DNA from: an uncultured Verrucomicrobiota bacterium
Lineage (GTDB): Bacteria > Verrucomicrobiota > Verrucomicrobiia > Limisphaerales > UBA9464
DNA length: 64,000 nt
NCBI GenBank assembly: GCA_903907925.1
Contig: CAIVQB010000092.1
Span: forward strand, 62,001-126,000
Direction of reading: 5' to 3'
Position numbers and translations under genes: made by a program. Shown here piece by piece: positions 19,192 to 28,954 of the stretch (position 1 is its first letter; each line of letters opens with the position of its first letter). The notes beneath the pieces were generated by a model. It was not told the origin of the DNA. It did no database searches and saw nothing but the letters and a program-made list of their open reading frames with translations.

Positions 19192-22100
19192 ATGTCTTCG
19201 TCACGCCGCATCCGGATCGCGACAGGCGCCGTTCTGCTGCTGGGCCTGGTGCTCGGCTGGCGGGTGGTTCGCCATCGCCAGGCCGCTTCGGACCTGGATT
19301 TGCTCGCGACCTCCCCCGGTTCAGGACCCACGGCCACGGCTGTCGGTCGGACCTCACCGGATCCCGCCACGGTCGCTGCACCGCCGGTTCGCAGTCGGTG
19401 GGTGGCCCTCGAGGAGTTGAAGCCCGGCGCGCTGCCGCGGTATCCCGACGTTCGATTCACCAATCGATTGCGCAACACGGCCGCAACCGCCGGAGCGCTC
19501 GTCACCAATGACCGGGCCTTGCTCCTCCGGACGGCGTTTGTCGACACCGCCGGATCGGATCCGTTGCAAGTCCCTGCGGCCTTGCGGTCCACGGGGGCTG
19601 CCGGGGCCTACATCGTGCAGGCCCGGGGCGGCATTGACACGGCGTTCCGCGAACGTCTGGCCGCCGTGGGCGCGACCATCATTTCCTACATCCCCAACAA
19701 CGCCCTACTGGTCAATGCCGGCGAAGCGGCGGCCCAGGCGCTGTCCGAAGCGCCGGAGACCTCGGCCATCCTTCCGTATGAACCGTATTTCAAACTCGAA
19801 CCGGCCCTGATCCCAACCGCTCTGTCTCCAGGAAACACAGTCGCGGACATCCTGCGGTTGGTGGTCACGGTCAACGATCCGAATGCCGCTGCGACGGATT
19901 TTGCCGCACTGGGGGTTCGTGAAGTTGGAAGTGAAAATGGCCCGTTCGGACGTTTGGTTACCGTGGAGGCCCCGGCGGGACGTCTCGCGGCTTTGGCCCG
20001 CTCCACCGCGGTTCAACTGGTCGAACGCTGGCATTCGCCGGTGGCCGCGAATGACCGTTCGGGTCCCATTCTCGGATCGACTTCCACCCCGCGCAACACC
20101 AGTCCGTATCTCGGCCTCACGGGCAACGGCGTGCTGGTCAACATCAACGATACCGGTGTGGACCACACCCACCCGGACCTGCTCGGTCGGATCCATACCC
20201 CGGTCGGATTGCCCACCTCGTTTTTGGAGGATGCCGACGGACACGGCACGCACGTGGCGGCCATCATTGCCGGCAATGGGTCCCAGTCCGCCAGCATCAA
20301 GAATCCGCCGCAGGGTTCGATTGCCGGTGCCAATTTCCTGGGACGCGCGGGTTCGGCCCAGTTGTTTGCCCTGCCGATCCAGCTCAACGGCGGACCGGAT
20401 CTGGGCGACGAATACCTGCAGGTCACCGCGGCCACCAACACCTTCCGAAAAAACCCGACGGGCGAGCCGCTGATCTCGAACAACAGTTGGGTTTACGATT
20501 CCTTCGAGTACAGCTCGCACTCCGCCAGTTTCGACGCGGCGGTGCGGGATGCGGCGCCGGGGGTGACTGGTGACCAGCCAGTGCTCTACGTCTTTGCGGC
20601 GGGTAACGCCGGGGACGGCGGCGACAACGGCATCGGTGGGAGCGCGGATTCCATCAATTCACCCGCGAACGCCAAGAACGTGATCACCGTCGGTGCCTTG
20701 GAAAGTCTCCGCAACATCACCAATTCCATCGTTTTCGAAACCAACGGACTCGCGCTGGTGGTGGGATCGACGGTGTTGGTCACCCTCGACACCAACCGGA
20801 CCGATTATACGACCAACGCGCCGTACACCCCGATGACCGACAGTGATTTTCAGGTGGCGGGATTCTCCGGCCGCGGAAATGTCGGTGTCGGAACCGAGGG
20901 TGATTCCGGCCGGTTCAAACCCGATCTGGTGGCTCCGGGAACCTTCATCATCTCCGCCCGTTCGGCGAAGTGGACGCGCGAACACGATTTTCCCACCAAC
21001 CTCTATTACAACGAGTATCTGTTGTTCAAGGACCTGGTCGCCGAGACCCAGCCGTTCTATCGCTATGAAACCGGGACCAGCATGTCGGCGGCGTCCATTG
21101 CCGGTCTGCTGGCGCAGATGCAGGAATTCTTTCAAACCCGGGTGACCGGCCGGCGTCCGTCAGCTGCCGGATACAAGGCCCTGCTCATCAACAGCGCCAC
21201 CGTCACCAGCCCGAGCTATGTGCCGGACCCGCATGTTCAGGGCGAGGATCCCCGCAACTACGCCGGTTGGGGCGAACCCTATCTTCCCGTCGCGTTGAGC
21301 AGCCAACTGACCGTCACCAATCAGCCCGTTTATGTTTTGGAAGCCGACACCTTCGGCCAGTCGGTCGGCATTGGCACGGGTGAAGCCCGTTCCTACCGCC
21401 TGTTGTTGAAGGATGCATCCTCCAACGCCCCGGTGCGCATCACGCTGGTGTGGACGGATCCCCCGGGCAATCCGGCCGGCGCGTCGAAGCTGGTCAACGA
21501 CCTCGATCTCGTGGTTTCCAACACGGTCACTCACGAGGTGATCTACGGAAACGACTTCGAAGCCTCGCAGTCGGTGAGTCATATTCAGGCGACCAACGAT
21601 CTGAGCCGGTTTGACCGTATCAACAACGTCGAGCGGATCGTCCTGAATGCGGCGGGCGGCACCAACTTCATCGTCTCCGTGGTCGGTCATCGGGTGAACG
21701 TCAATGCCCGGCGCGATCATCCGACCGGCATCGTGCAGGACTTCGCCCTGGCGATCGCCACCGACGCCATTCTCGATTCCACCAACACGACGGCGGGGGC
21801 GCTGTCGTTCGTTCCGTTCACCCAGTTTCCCTTCTTTCCCGGACCGCGGCCCAACACCAATGCCATCCCGAACCCTCCCGGATCCGGCCGGCCGCCGGTC
21901 ACCGTGGTTTCCAACGGCATTCCGTTGATGGCGGAGCGGGTCGGTGCCAATTCGCCCCTGGTGAACGCGGTGCTGGGCGGACAGGTCGAGCAATGGCAGT
22001 TCTATGTGTTCACCAACTCGCCGGGCGTCACCACCATCGGCGATCAGACACTGACCAACGGCAGCAATGTGGCGTTCATCACGTTCCCGGTGGGTGAACT

Positions 22101-25100
22101 CTCCCGCAGCCGGACCAACGAGCCGGACATTGACCTCTACGTCAGCCGCAATCCGCAGTTGACCAATCTCAATTCCACTGCGGTCGGGAGTGCTCTGAAA
22201 TCCCTGGGCCGCGGCGGTTCCGAGATGGTGGTCATCACCAATTCACCGCTGACCAACGAAATCTATTACATTGGCGTCAAGTCCGAGGACCAACAGGGCG
22301 CTGAATACGGCCTGGTCGGTGTCAGTTCCGCCGCGCCGTTCACCACCCTCGGTGCCGATGGTCGTGCCCGGGTCCTGACGATTCCGCTGCGTCAACCCAT
22401 TCCCGACGGCCGGCCGGATCGTCCCGGGGTGGGATTGTTCCTAGGCATCAGCACTCTGCCGGGAACCATCCGCGGCGTCTCGGCGACAGTGACCGCGACC
22501 CACCAGAATTTCTCCGACCTTCTGGGCAATCTCTCCCACGCGGGCCTGTTCGCCGTTCTGGACAATCACAGCCCCCTCGTGGGTCTCACCAGCGGCACCA
22601 ATATCACGGTCACCTACGACGACAGCCAGAGCGGATACACCCCGGGCAGTGTTCCCAGTGACGGTCCGGGAAGTCTGGTCAATTTCCTGGGTGAGGCCGG
22701 CACCGGCGCATGGTTCCTGACCACCAGCGACAATGCCCTCGGCAATGTCGGCCGGATCTCCGCGTTCGACCTTCGCCTGTTGCCGAATGATTTCGGTGCA
22801 ACCTTCGTTCCGCGCTGCGTCAGCGGGGGACGGGTTGAAATCGAGGTGATCGACGTGCCGCCCGACGCCACGGGCATGACCATCACCATCACCAACATGC
22901 AGCCGGCCCTGCCGTTGGAAGTCTTCATCAAGAAGGACGAGTTCCCCGACGTCACCAACCCGGCGCTGGCCGACAAGCACGCGACCATTCTTCCGCCCGG
23001 TGGCGAGGTTTTCTTTGGGGTCCGGGATATTCCTGCGCTGCAGCCCGGCCGGTATTTCATCGCCGTCTACAATCCGCAACCCATCCAGATCTGCTATCGC
23101 ATCCGGGCGCGATTGGACCGGAACTTCGACGCGCTCAACACGCGGACCTACAGTTCCAAGGGCTTCGACACTCTCATCGATCAGGGCCGGTCCTATTCGG
23201 TGATCCCGGTTGATGATCATCGCGGTGCCACCGTGGCCTCGGTGGGAATCCACCTGGAGCATCCCCGGAAATCCGACCTGGCGATCCGGCTGTTCAATCC
23301 GAGCGGCGCGGGCACGCTCCTGATGGAGAATCGCGGCGCCAACGACCGACGCGGCCTCGGCTCCAATGTCATCAGCACCAACCTCGCCTTCGCCCATGTC
23401 GCCTTCAGCCTCGATCGCGTTTCGGGCCGGGCGGTGCTCTACGTCAACGGGGTGAGCGTCGCGGAACAGGTCTTTGCCGGGTATCTGCCGCCCACCACCA
23501 ATGTGTTTTATTTCGGTTCAGATCCCTCCGGGCAGTTTGCACCGTCCAATACGAACCAACCCCTGTTGCTGGATGATTTCGCACTCTGGCGGACGGCCCT
23601 GCGGGAGGATCAGGTTCAGAATATCTTCCGATATGGGCTCGACGGCTCGGGCAAACGCGAGGCGTTGGTGAAGGGGGATTTGCTCTCGCTCTGGCCGTTC
23701 GACACCGACGGACGCGATGTGATCGGGACCAATGATGTCATTCTGACCTCGAAGTCTGCCTTTGTGCCCGGCCAGATCAATCAGGCCCTCCGGTTTGTCG
23801 AAGGTGCCGGCGGCCAGATCCCCGCGACGTCTTCGATGGATGTCAGCCGCGCGCCGGCCTTCACACTCGAGGGTTGGGTGAATCTCGGCAGCCTCGGCCG
23901 GACGGTAATCGGCGGATGGGGAAACACCAACAAGGTGTGGGGTCCGGTTCTGCTCGCCAATTTCCCGCCGCCGATCGGCAATGGTCCGGGCAGCATCACG
24001 CTCGCGCTCAATCAGGATGCGAGTCTGGCGTTGAAATCGCCCGGCGGCGTGGCCCTGCCCGATGCCTCTACCACCAATGCGATCTACGCGATTTTCTCGG
24101 ACACCACCAACTTCACTTCACAACTGATCAAGTTCGCCAACCCGCCGCTGGTCACGGATTCGCGCATCCGGGTGCTGGAAGCCGACGATTTCGAGACCAA
24201 CGCCGCCGGCATCTATCAACCCCTGTTCCTCAAAACCATCAAGGTGGATGGATGGACGATCAACCGCGGCGCTGTCGAACAGGTGTACAACGGGGACGTG
24301 GCTTTCAATGGCCAGGGCTACCTCGCGCTGGATCAGGCGGAGATTCAGAAATCCTTCAAGACCACTCCGGGGCGCACTTATACCGCCGTGTTCACGGCCC
24401 GGCGCGGACTGGAGCTCGATTCAGGGACGATCCCTGTCACGGTCCAGATTGCCGACGTCACCAGTCCCGCCCACTCAACGCTGGCCGCCGGGGATCTTTG
24501 GCAGACCAACATTCTGACTTTCCAGGCGCAGTCCGCCGAGACCGCCATCAAGATCTTCAACCCCACCGATGCCTTGGCGCGGGTGTTGATTGATGCATTC
24601 CGTTTCGTGGAGGACGGAGCCGCGCAGTATATTCCGGAAGAACCCCTCGCTCCGCTGGCGACCGCCTCGGCTGTTGGAAACTGGATGCTCGAAATCACCG
24701 ACACCCGGGGCACCAATTCAGGCCGGATGATCGGCTGGCAACTCGGGCTGATCTTTGCCCCCACCAACACCCCGTCCGTGGCCCTGACCAACGGCTCCGT
24801 GTTTGTCACCAATGTGGCGGTGGGTGAGACCCGGTATTTCACCGTCGAGGTACCGCCCGAGGCGTTCGCCGCGACCAATTTCCTCCAGAGCGCCGTCGGC
24901 ACCCCGGTGAACCTGCTCTTCAGCCAGTTGGGCATTCCGGACGGAACCCAGCAGGGCGACTTCGTCCTGCTCAACGGGGTCACTTCTCCGGGCCAGTCGG
25001 CGATGATCAATCCGACGACGGTCCCGCCCCTCAAACCGGGTCAGCGGTATTATCTGGGCGTCCAGAATCCCGGACCGGCACCGTCCGCGACTTTCGCCGT

Positions 25101-27369
25101 CCGGGTGGATTTTAATCTCCACGTCCGGAAATTGACCAATGGCATCTCCGCGCTGGGCACCAACCAGCCCGGGGGCCTCATCGACTACTATTACTACGAC
25201 GTTTCAGACAACGGCATGTCTGTCAGGTTTGCCCTCACCAATCTCACCGGCGACGTCAACCTGGTCGCCCGCAAGGGACCGGATTTCCCGACCCGCAGTC
25301 AGTACGATTATCAAAGCACCAATTCCGGCACCAATACCGAGGAGATCATCATCGACGGCAGCAGCCTGCCGGTCGGCCTCAGTCCGGGGCGTTGGTATCT
25401 CGGCGTTTATTCGGCCGCCCAGCCGCCGTTGGTGCCGATCAACTATCGCATCAGCGCCAACGAGACGCCGTTCCCCACCTCGCTGACCAATCATGTCCCG
25501 TTGACCGCGAAACTCACCAACAGCGGATTCCTGGTCTATTACTTCCTTAACATCACCAATGATCCGCAGAGCCTGACGCTGACCCTCACCAACCTGAGCG
25601 GAAACGCCAACCTCTACCTTAAAAAGGGCCTCCCGCTGCCGGTGGCGAACAATTTCGACTACGGCAGCACCAATGCCGGGACGGCGAATGAACGGATCGT
25701 GATCAACACCAACAGCACGCCCATTCCCCTCAGCCAGGGGCAGTGGTTCATCGCCGTTGAGCCGGTGGATCCCACCCCGATCCAGTTCACCTTGCTGGCG
25801 TCGCTCGATTTCCCGCTGGCCATCACCGATCTCACCGATGGCGTACCGCTGAGCACCAGTCATCTTCCGGATCAACCCAAACAGACGTATCGCTTCGTCG
25901 CGCCGCCCGGCACGGGCAGTCTGATTTTTGAGATCTACAATCTCACCGGCGAGGCGGACCTCTACGGTGCCCTCGGTGAACTGCCGGTGGGCAAAACCTC
26001 CGACATCACCAGCACCCTGCCTGGAACCACGCCGGACGTGATTGTCCTCCATGCCACGCCGGACCGGCCGGACCTGGGTGGTACCTACTATCTGGAGGTG
26101 CGGTTCACCGGAAGCACGCGGACGGACTACACCATCCGCGCGGCGACCGGCCACAACGGAAGCCTCGAGAGTGGACAACCCATCGAGCCCATCGTCGGAC
26201 TTCCCACCACCGCCGGCGGACCGTTTTCGCTGACCTTCAACAGTCTTCCTGGTGAAACCTACTGGCTGGAACATACCACCAACCTGTTCGGCAATCCGGT
26301 GACCTGGACCCTGGTGGGTACCACCTTCGTTGCCAATGGCTTCGTCACCCAGATTGACGTGCCCAACCTGCCGGTCGCGGACAGCACCCTCCAGGCGTTC
26401 CGGATTGTGCATTCCGTCAATGGATCGGTCCCGATCACCATCACCGGCCTGCTCGATACCGTTCCGATGACCACCACCACGGCCCTCGCCGGTGGCGTGG
26501 ATTATTATTCGTTCGATGTGTCCACCAATGCCACCGGCCTTCGATTCGCCGTCAATGGGTTGACCGACGATGTCAGCCTGGTCGTCCATGCCGCGCCACA
26601 ACTGCCGACGCCCACCTCCTACAGTTTCGTGAGCACCAATTCCGGTCTGGCGCCGGAAGAGATCATCATCGATCAGGGCAGCAGTCCTGTGGTCCTCGCG
26701 CCGGGACGTTGGTACGCCGGAGTGTTTTCGCCGGCGACGCCGTCCAAGTCCGCCACCTACACCATCGTCGCCAGTGAGATTCCCTATCCACAACCGGTCA
26801 CCAATTCCGTGACCCACGTGGGCACCCTGACTGCCAGCGGTGCGGTGGATTATTTCTACGTCGATGTTCCGGCCGGCGTGAGCCAGGCGACGTTCTCGCT
26901 GACCAATTCCGCGAATGCCGATCTTTACGTGCGGGGAGCAGTGGCCCTCGCCGGGCCGCACGCCTTCTCCGCCGCCAGCACCAACAGCGATACCACACCC
27001 GACGTCATTGTTCTGACTACTGGAGGATCACCGGTGTCCCTGACTTCGGGCCGCTGGTTCATCGGGGTGGCCTCGGCGGCGGCGGGCGATGTTCACTACG
27101 GATTGACGGTGACCTTTGCCGAAGCGCTGGACGCCACCTTCCTTCCGGCCGCCACGCCCGGTGGACCGTTCTCCATCGTGTTTACCAGTATTCCCGGCGC
27201 GGTTTATCGGGTCGAATACACCGACGACCTGTTTTCCAGTCCGGTTCTTTGGAGCCTGTTGGGCGCGCCGTTGACCGCCACCGCGACCAGCACCACGGTC
27301 AGCGTTTCACCCCCGGCCGGTGCCGGACCGGGGCTCCGCAGTTATCGGGTCGTCCAGATTTCGCCCTGA
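19192..27369 (+). CDS. giant S8 (subtilisin-like) protease with P-domains, LamG and PPC repeats
   Basis: A 2725-residue exported protease. A signal anchor lies at residues 5-24; a propeptide-like region follows. The subtilase triad is complete: Asp320 (NDTGVD), His351 (DGHGTH) and Ser630 (GTSMSAAS). Next come the beta-sandwich after the catalytic domain (LVWTDPPGN, about 755), a P-domain (about 1060-1200), a second P-domain split by a LamG/DUF642-like insert (about 1347-1850), then about six PPC-like domains and two copies of a GGPFS...YRV cap, one near 2345 and one at the C-terminus. The ATG at 19192 is preferred over TTG 19177. It follows the pseudopilin cassette by 18 bases, so it may be expressed with, and exported by, that machine; this is inference. 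Confidence 0.9.
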   Translation: MSSSRRIRIATGAVLLLGLVLGWRVVRHRQAASDLDLLATSPGSGPTATAVGRTSPDPATVAAPPVRSRWVALEELKPGALPRYPDVRFTNRLRNTAATAGALVTNDRALLLRTAFVDTAGSDPLQVPAALRSTGAAGAYIVQARGGIDTAFRERLAAVGATIISYIPNNALLVNAGEAAAQALSEAPETSAILPYEPYFKLEPALIPTALSPGNTVADILRLVVTVNDPNAAATDFAALGVREVGSENGPFGRLVTVEAPAGRLAALARSTAVQLVERWHSPVAANDRSGPILGSTSTPRNTSPYLGLTGNGVLVNINDTGVDHTHPDLLGRIHTPVGLPTSFLEDADGHGTHVAAIIAGNGSQSASIKNPPQGSIAGANFLGRAGSAQLFALPIQLNGGPDLGDEYLQVTAATNTFRKNPTGEPLISNNSWVYDSFEYSSHSASFDAAVRDAAPGVTGDQPVLYVFAAGNAGDGGDNGIGGSADSINSPANAKNVITVGALESLRNITNSIVFETNGLALVVGSTVLVTLDTNRTDYTTNAPYTPMTDSDFQVAGFSGRGNVGVGTEGDSGRFKPDLVAPGTFIISARSAKWTREHDFPTNLYYNEYLLFKDLVAETQPFYRYETGTSMSAASIAGLLAQMQEFFQTRVTGRRPSAAGYKALLINSATVTSPSYVPDPHVQGEDPRNYAGWGEPYLPVALSSQLTVTNQPVYVLEADTFGQSVGIGTGEARSYRLLLKDASSNAPVRITLVWTDPPGNPAGASKLVNDLDLVVSNTVTHEVIYGNDFEASQSVSHIQATNDLSRFDRINNVERIVLNAAGGTNFIVSVVGHRVNVNARRDHPTGIVQDFALAIATDAILDSTNTTAGALSFVPFTQFPFFPGPRPNTNAIPNPPGSGRPPVTVVSNGIPLMAERVGANSPLVNAVLGGQVEQWQFYVFTNSPGVTTIGDQTLTNGSNVAFITFPVGELSRSRTNEPDIDLYVSRNPQLTNLNSTAVGSALKSLGRGGSEMVVITNSPLTNEIYYIGVKSEDQQGAEYGLVGVSSAAPFTTLGADGRARVLTIPLRQPIPDGRPDRPGVGLFLGISTLPGTIRGVSATVTATHQNFSDLLGNLSHAGLFAVLDNHSPLVGLTSGTNITVTYDDSQSGYTPGSVPSDGPGSLVNFLGEAGTGAWFLTTSDNALGNVGRISAFDLRLLPNDFGATFVPRCVSGGRVEIEVIDVPPDATGMTITITNMQPALPLEVFIKKDEFPDVTNPALADKHATILPPGGEVFFGVRDIPALQPGRYFIAVYNPQPIQICYRIRARLDRNFDALNTRTYSSKGFDTLIDQGRSYSVIPVDDHRGATVASVGIHLEHPRKSDLAIRLFNPSGAGTLLMENRGANDRRGLGSNVISTNLAFAHVAFSLDRVSGRAVLYVNGVSVAEQVFAGYLPPTTNVFYFGSDPSGQFAPSNTNQPLLLDDFALWRTALREDQVQNIFRYGLDGSGKREALVKGDLLSLWPFDTDGRDVIGTNDVILTSKSAFVPGQINQALRFVEGAGGQIPATSSMDVSRAPAFTLEGWVNLGSLGRTVIGGWGNTNKVWGPVLLANFPPPIGNGPGSITLALNQDASLALKSPGGVALPDASTTNAIYAIFSDTTNFTSQLIKFANPPLVTDSRIRVLEADDFETNAAGIYQPLFLKTIKVDGWTINRGAVEQVYNGDVAFNGQGYLALDQAEIQKSFKTTPGRTYTAVFTARRGLELDSGTIPVTVQIADVTSPAHSTLAAGDLWQTNILTFQAQSAETAIKIFNPTDALARVLIDAFRFVEDGAAQYIPEEPLAPLATASAVGNWMLEITDTRGTNSGRMIGWQLGLIFAPTNTPSVALTNGSVFVTNVAVGETRYFTVEVPPEAFAATNFLQSAVGTPVNLLFSQLGIPDGTQQGDFVLLNGVTSPGQSAMINPTTVPPLKPGQRYYLGVQNPGPAPSATFAVRVDFNLHVRKLTNGISALGTNQPGGLIDYYYYDVSDNGMSVRFALTNLTGDVNLVARKGPDFPTRSQYDYQSTNSGTNTEEIIIDGSSLPVGLSPGRWYLGVYSAAQPPLVPINYRISANETPFPTSLTNHVPLTAKLTNSGFLVYYFLNITNDPQSLTLTLTNLSGNANLYLKKGLPLPVANNFDYGSTNAGTANERIVINTNSTPIPLSQGQWFIAVEPVDPTPIQFTLLASLDFPLAITDLTDGVPLSTSHLPDQPKQTYRFVAPPGTGSLIFEIYNLTGEADLYGALGELPVGKTSDITSTLPGTTPDVIVLHATPDRPDLGGTYYLEVRFTGSTRTDYTIRAATGHNGSLESGQPIEPIVGLPTTAGGPFSLTFNSLPGETYWLEHTTNLFGNPVTWTLVGTTFVANGFVTQIDVPNLPVADSTLQAFRIVHSVNGSVPITITGLLDTVPMTTTTALAGGVDYYSFDVSTNATGLRFAVNGLTDDVSLVVHAAPQLPTPTSYSFVSTNSGLAPEEIIIDQGSSPVVLAPGRWYAGVFSPATPSKSATYTIVASEIPYPQPVTNSVTHVGTLTASGAVDYFYVDVPAGVSQATFSLTNSANADLYVRGAVALAGPHAFSAASTNSDTTPDVIVLTTGGSPVSLTSGRWFIGVASAAAGDVHYGLTVTFAEALDATFLPAATPGGPFSIVFTSIPGAVYRVEYTDDLFSSPVLWSLLGAPLTATATSTTVSVSPPAGAGPGLRSYRVVQISP

Positions 27370-27380
27370 TTCTTCCGGCC

Positions 27381-28322
27381 ATGCGCCCGCTCGTGGTGTC
27401 CCTCAATCCGGCGATTGACGCCGAGTGGCGGCTCCCACGGATCCTGCCCGAAGAAAAGAATGAACTGACCTCGGACCGCCGCTGGCCCGGTGGAAAGGGA
27501 GTCAACGTCGCCCGCTGGTTGAACTGGTTGGGTCAGCCGGCCCACTTGTTTCTTCCATTGGGCGGATCGACGGGGGATGAACTGGCCGCCGGCCTCACCC
27601 GCGAAAAGCTGGAATTCACCCGCTTCGAACTGCGCCAACCGACACGCGTCAACGTGGTGGTGACCCCGGATGAAGGCCCGCAATATCGCTTCAATCCGAC
27701 CTGGCCCCGGGTAAGTGGCGACGAAGCCACCCGCCTGCGAAACCAGGTGGCCGCCCTCGCCGCCGCCGCGGATCCGGTGATCCTTTCGGGCACCCTCGCG
27801 TTTGGTGCCCCGCCCGACACCTACGCCCGCCTGGTCCGATCAGCGGCGCGCGCTGGTCGTCGCACGGTACTGGATTGCGATCGCCAACCCTTCGCGCTCG
27901 CCGTTCGGGAGCGACCCTGGCTGGTCAAACCCAACGAATTCGAACTGGCCGAATGGGCAAGAAAGCCACTCTCCGATACGGCCTCACGATTGAAGGCGGC
28001 ACGGGAACTGGCGATGGCTACCGGAGGATGGGTGATTGTTTCGCGCGGATCCCGCGGGGCCTGGATGCTTCACGTGGAAAAGCAGGTGGAACTCAGCGCG
28101 ATCCCGGCAGCGGTGCGACCGCGCAATCGGGTGGGGGCAGGGGACGCTCTCCTCGCCGGCGCGGTGGCCGCGGTGCTGCGAACGGACGATCCGGCGGAAT
28201 GGCTGCGAGCCGCGGTGGCGACCGGGACCGCGGCCACCCAGGTTCCGCCCGGTGAATTGCCGTCGAGGGCGTTGTGGAACCGCATTCACAAAAGCGTTCG
28301 GGTTCGATCAATTCGCGGATAA
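27381..28322 (+). CDS. PfkB-family sugar kinase, 1-phosphofructokinase/LacC type
   Basis: A 313-residue kinase of the ribokinase superfamily, closest in pattern to 1-phosphofructokinase and tagatose-6-phosphate kinase, which phosphorylate a sugar phosphate with ATP. It begins LVVSLNPAIDAEW, has the first PfkB signature GGKGVNVARWL and the second RVGAGDALLAG with the catalytic base Asp255. VKPNEFELAEW is the usual KPN.xE segment. The start at 27381 follows the protease stop by 11 bases; the longer open frame lies inside the protease gene. No phosphotransferase genes are nearby, so the exact substrate cannot be told. Confidence 0.88.
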   Translation: MRPLVVSLNPAIDAEWRLPRILPEEKNELTSDRRWPGGKGVNVARWLNWLGQPAHLFLPLGGSTGDELAAGLTREKLEFTRFELRQPTRVNVVVTPDEGPQYRFNPTWPRVSGDEATRLRNQVAALAAAADPVILSGTLAFGAPPDTYARLVRSAARAGRRTVLDCDRQPFALAVRERPWLVKPNEFELAEWARKPLSDTASRLKAARELAMATGGWVIVSRGSRGAWMLHVEKQVELSAIPAAVRPRNRVGAGDALLAGAVAAVLRTDDPAEWLRAAVATGTAATQVPPGELPSRALWNRIHKSVRVRSIRG

Positions 28323-28640
28323 ATCCAGGAAGATCGAATCCACCGAATCGGAGGGATTTGGACGGAATGGACAGGATGAACTGAATCAGATCGGCACTTG
28401 TGCTGTGACACTGATTCCATGATGCACGCGGGTTCGAAAACTGCGGAGGGGATTCCGTCCATTCTGTTCATTCCGTCTAAGCAAATCACTGTCGCTTCGC
28501 GGAGCAGTGGTGGATGCCATCTCCTGTTATCGCAATCCGACGGAGGTCGTGCCCGAAAATGTCGTGGCGGATTTTGAAAAAATCACGCAGAACACTCGAA
28601 GTGCCGGTTCGAGCAGTGTTTTTCAACCAAGGATCAAGTT
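28323..28640. other. intergenic gap with an inverted repeat
   Basis: No gene is seen in these 318 bases. The left two thirds hold the inverted repeat at 28356-28487 described separately. The right part, before the PspC-domain gene, has no strong promoter that I can point to. Confidence 0.6.
28356..28487. repeat. imperfect inverted repeat, GGACGGAATG family
   Basis: The left arm (28356-28387) reads GATTT, then GGACGGAATGGACAGGATGA and so on; the right arm (28452-28487) is its inverse with several mismatches and a four-base insert near the outer end. The same family occurs at 55154-55328. It would fold as a long hairpin in DNA or RNA. Confidence 0.7.
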
Positions 28641-28877
28641 ATGGCCGCATTCAAAGAAGGGTTCAGTGACACGTGGACCAAACTCCGCCATCTCACCCTG
28701 CCCAGAGACGGGGCCATGTTGGGTGGCGTCTGTGAGGCTTTTGGCAACGCCACTCCCATTCCCGCCTGGATGTGGCGGACAGCCTTTTGCGCGGCCCTGT
28801 TCGCCTACGGCACCGGCATCGCAGTTTATTTGATTTTGATGATCTGCATCCCGGAGGAACCCAGAAAGGCCGTTTAA
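28641..28877 (+). CDS. PspC-domain membrane protein
   Basis: A 78-residue protein. LTLPRDGAMLGGVCEAFG and IPAWMWRTAFCAALFAYGTGIAVYLILMICIP make up the PspC domain, with one transmembrane helix at about residues 46-69. PspC-type proteins take part in the envelope stress response, but short stand-alone copies are widespread and their role is not established. AAGG-like ribosome binding bases precede the ATG. No other psp genes are nearby. Confidence 0.85.
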   Translation: MAAFKEGFSDTWTKLRHLTLPRDGAMLGGVCEAFGNATPIPAWMWRTAFCAALFAYGTGIAVYLILMICIPEEPRKAV

Positions 28878-28954
28878 GACCGGCTCTGGGATCAGGTGAA
28901 TGAGGTCATCACGACGGTTCGAGGCATACCGATTGCGTTGCGATTATCGCGGCC

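Noticed and set aside
25204-26961. 585-residue reverse-strand frame inside the protease
   Set aside because: Shadow of the PPC repeats; composition is Gly/Arg/His-rich without domains.
28507-28833. 108-residue plus-strand frame over the PspC-domain gene
   Set aside because: It overlaps the PspC-domain gene in another frame and has no family features.
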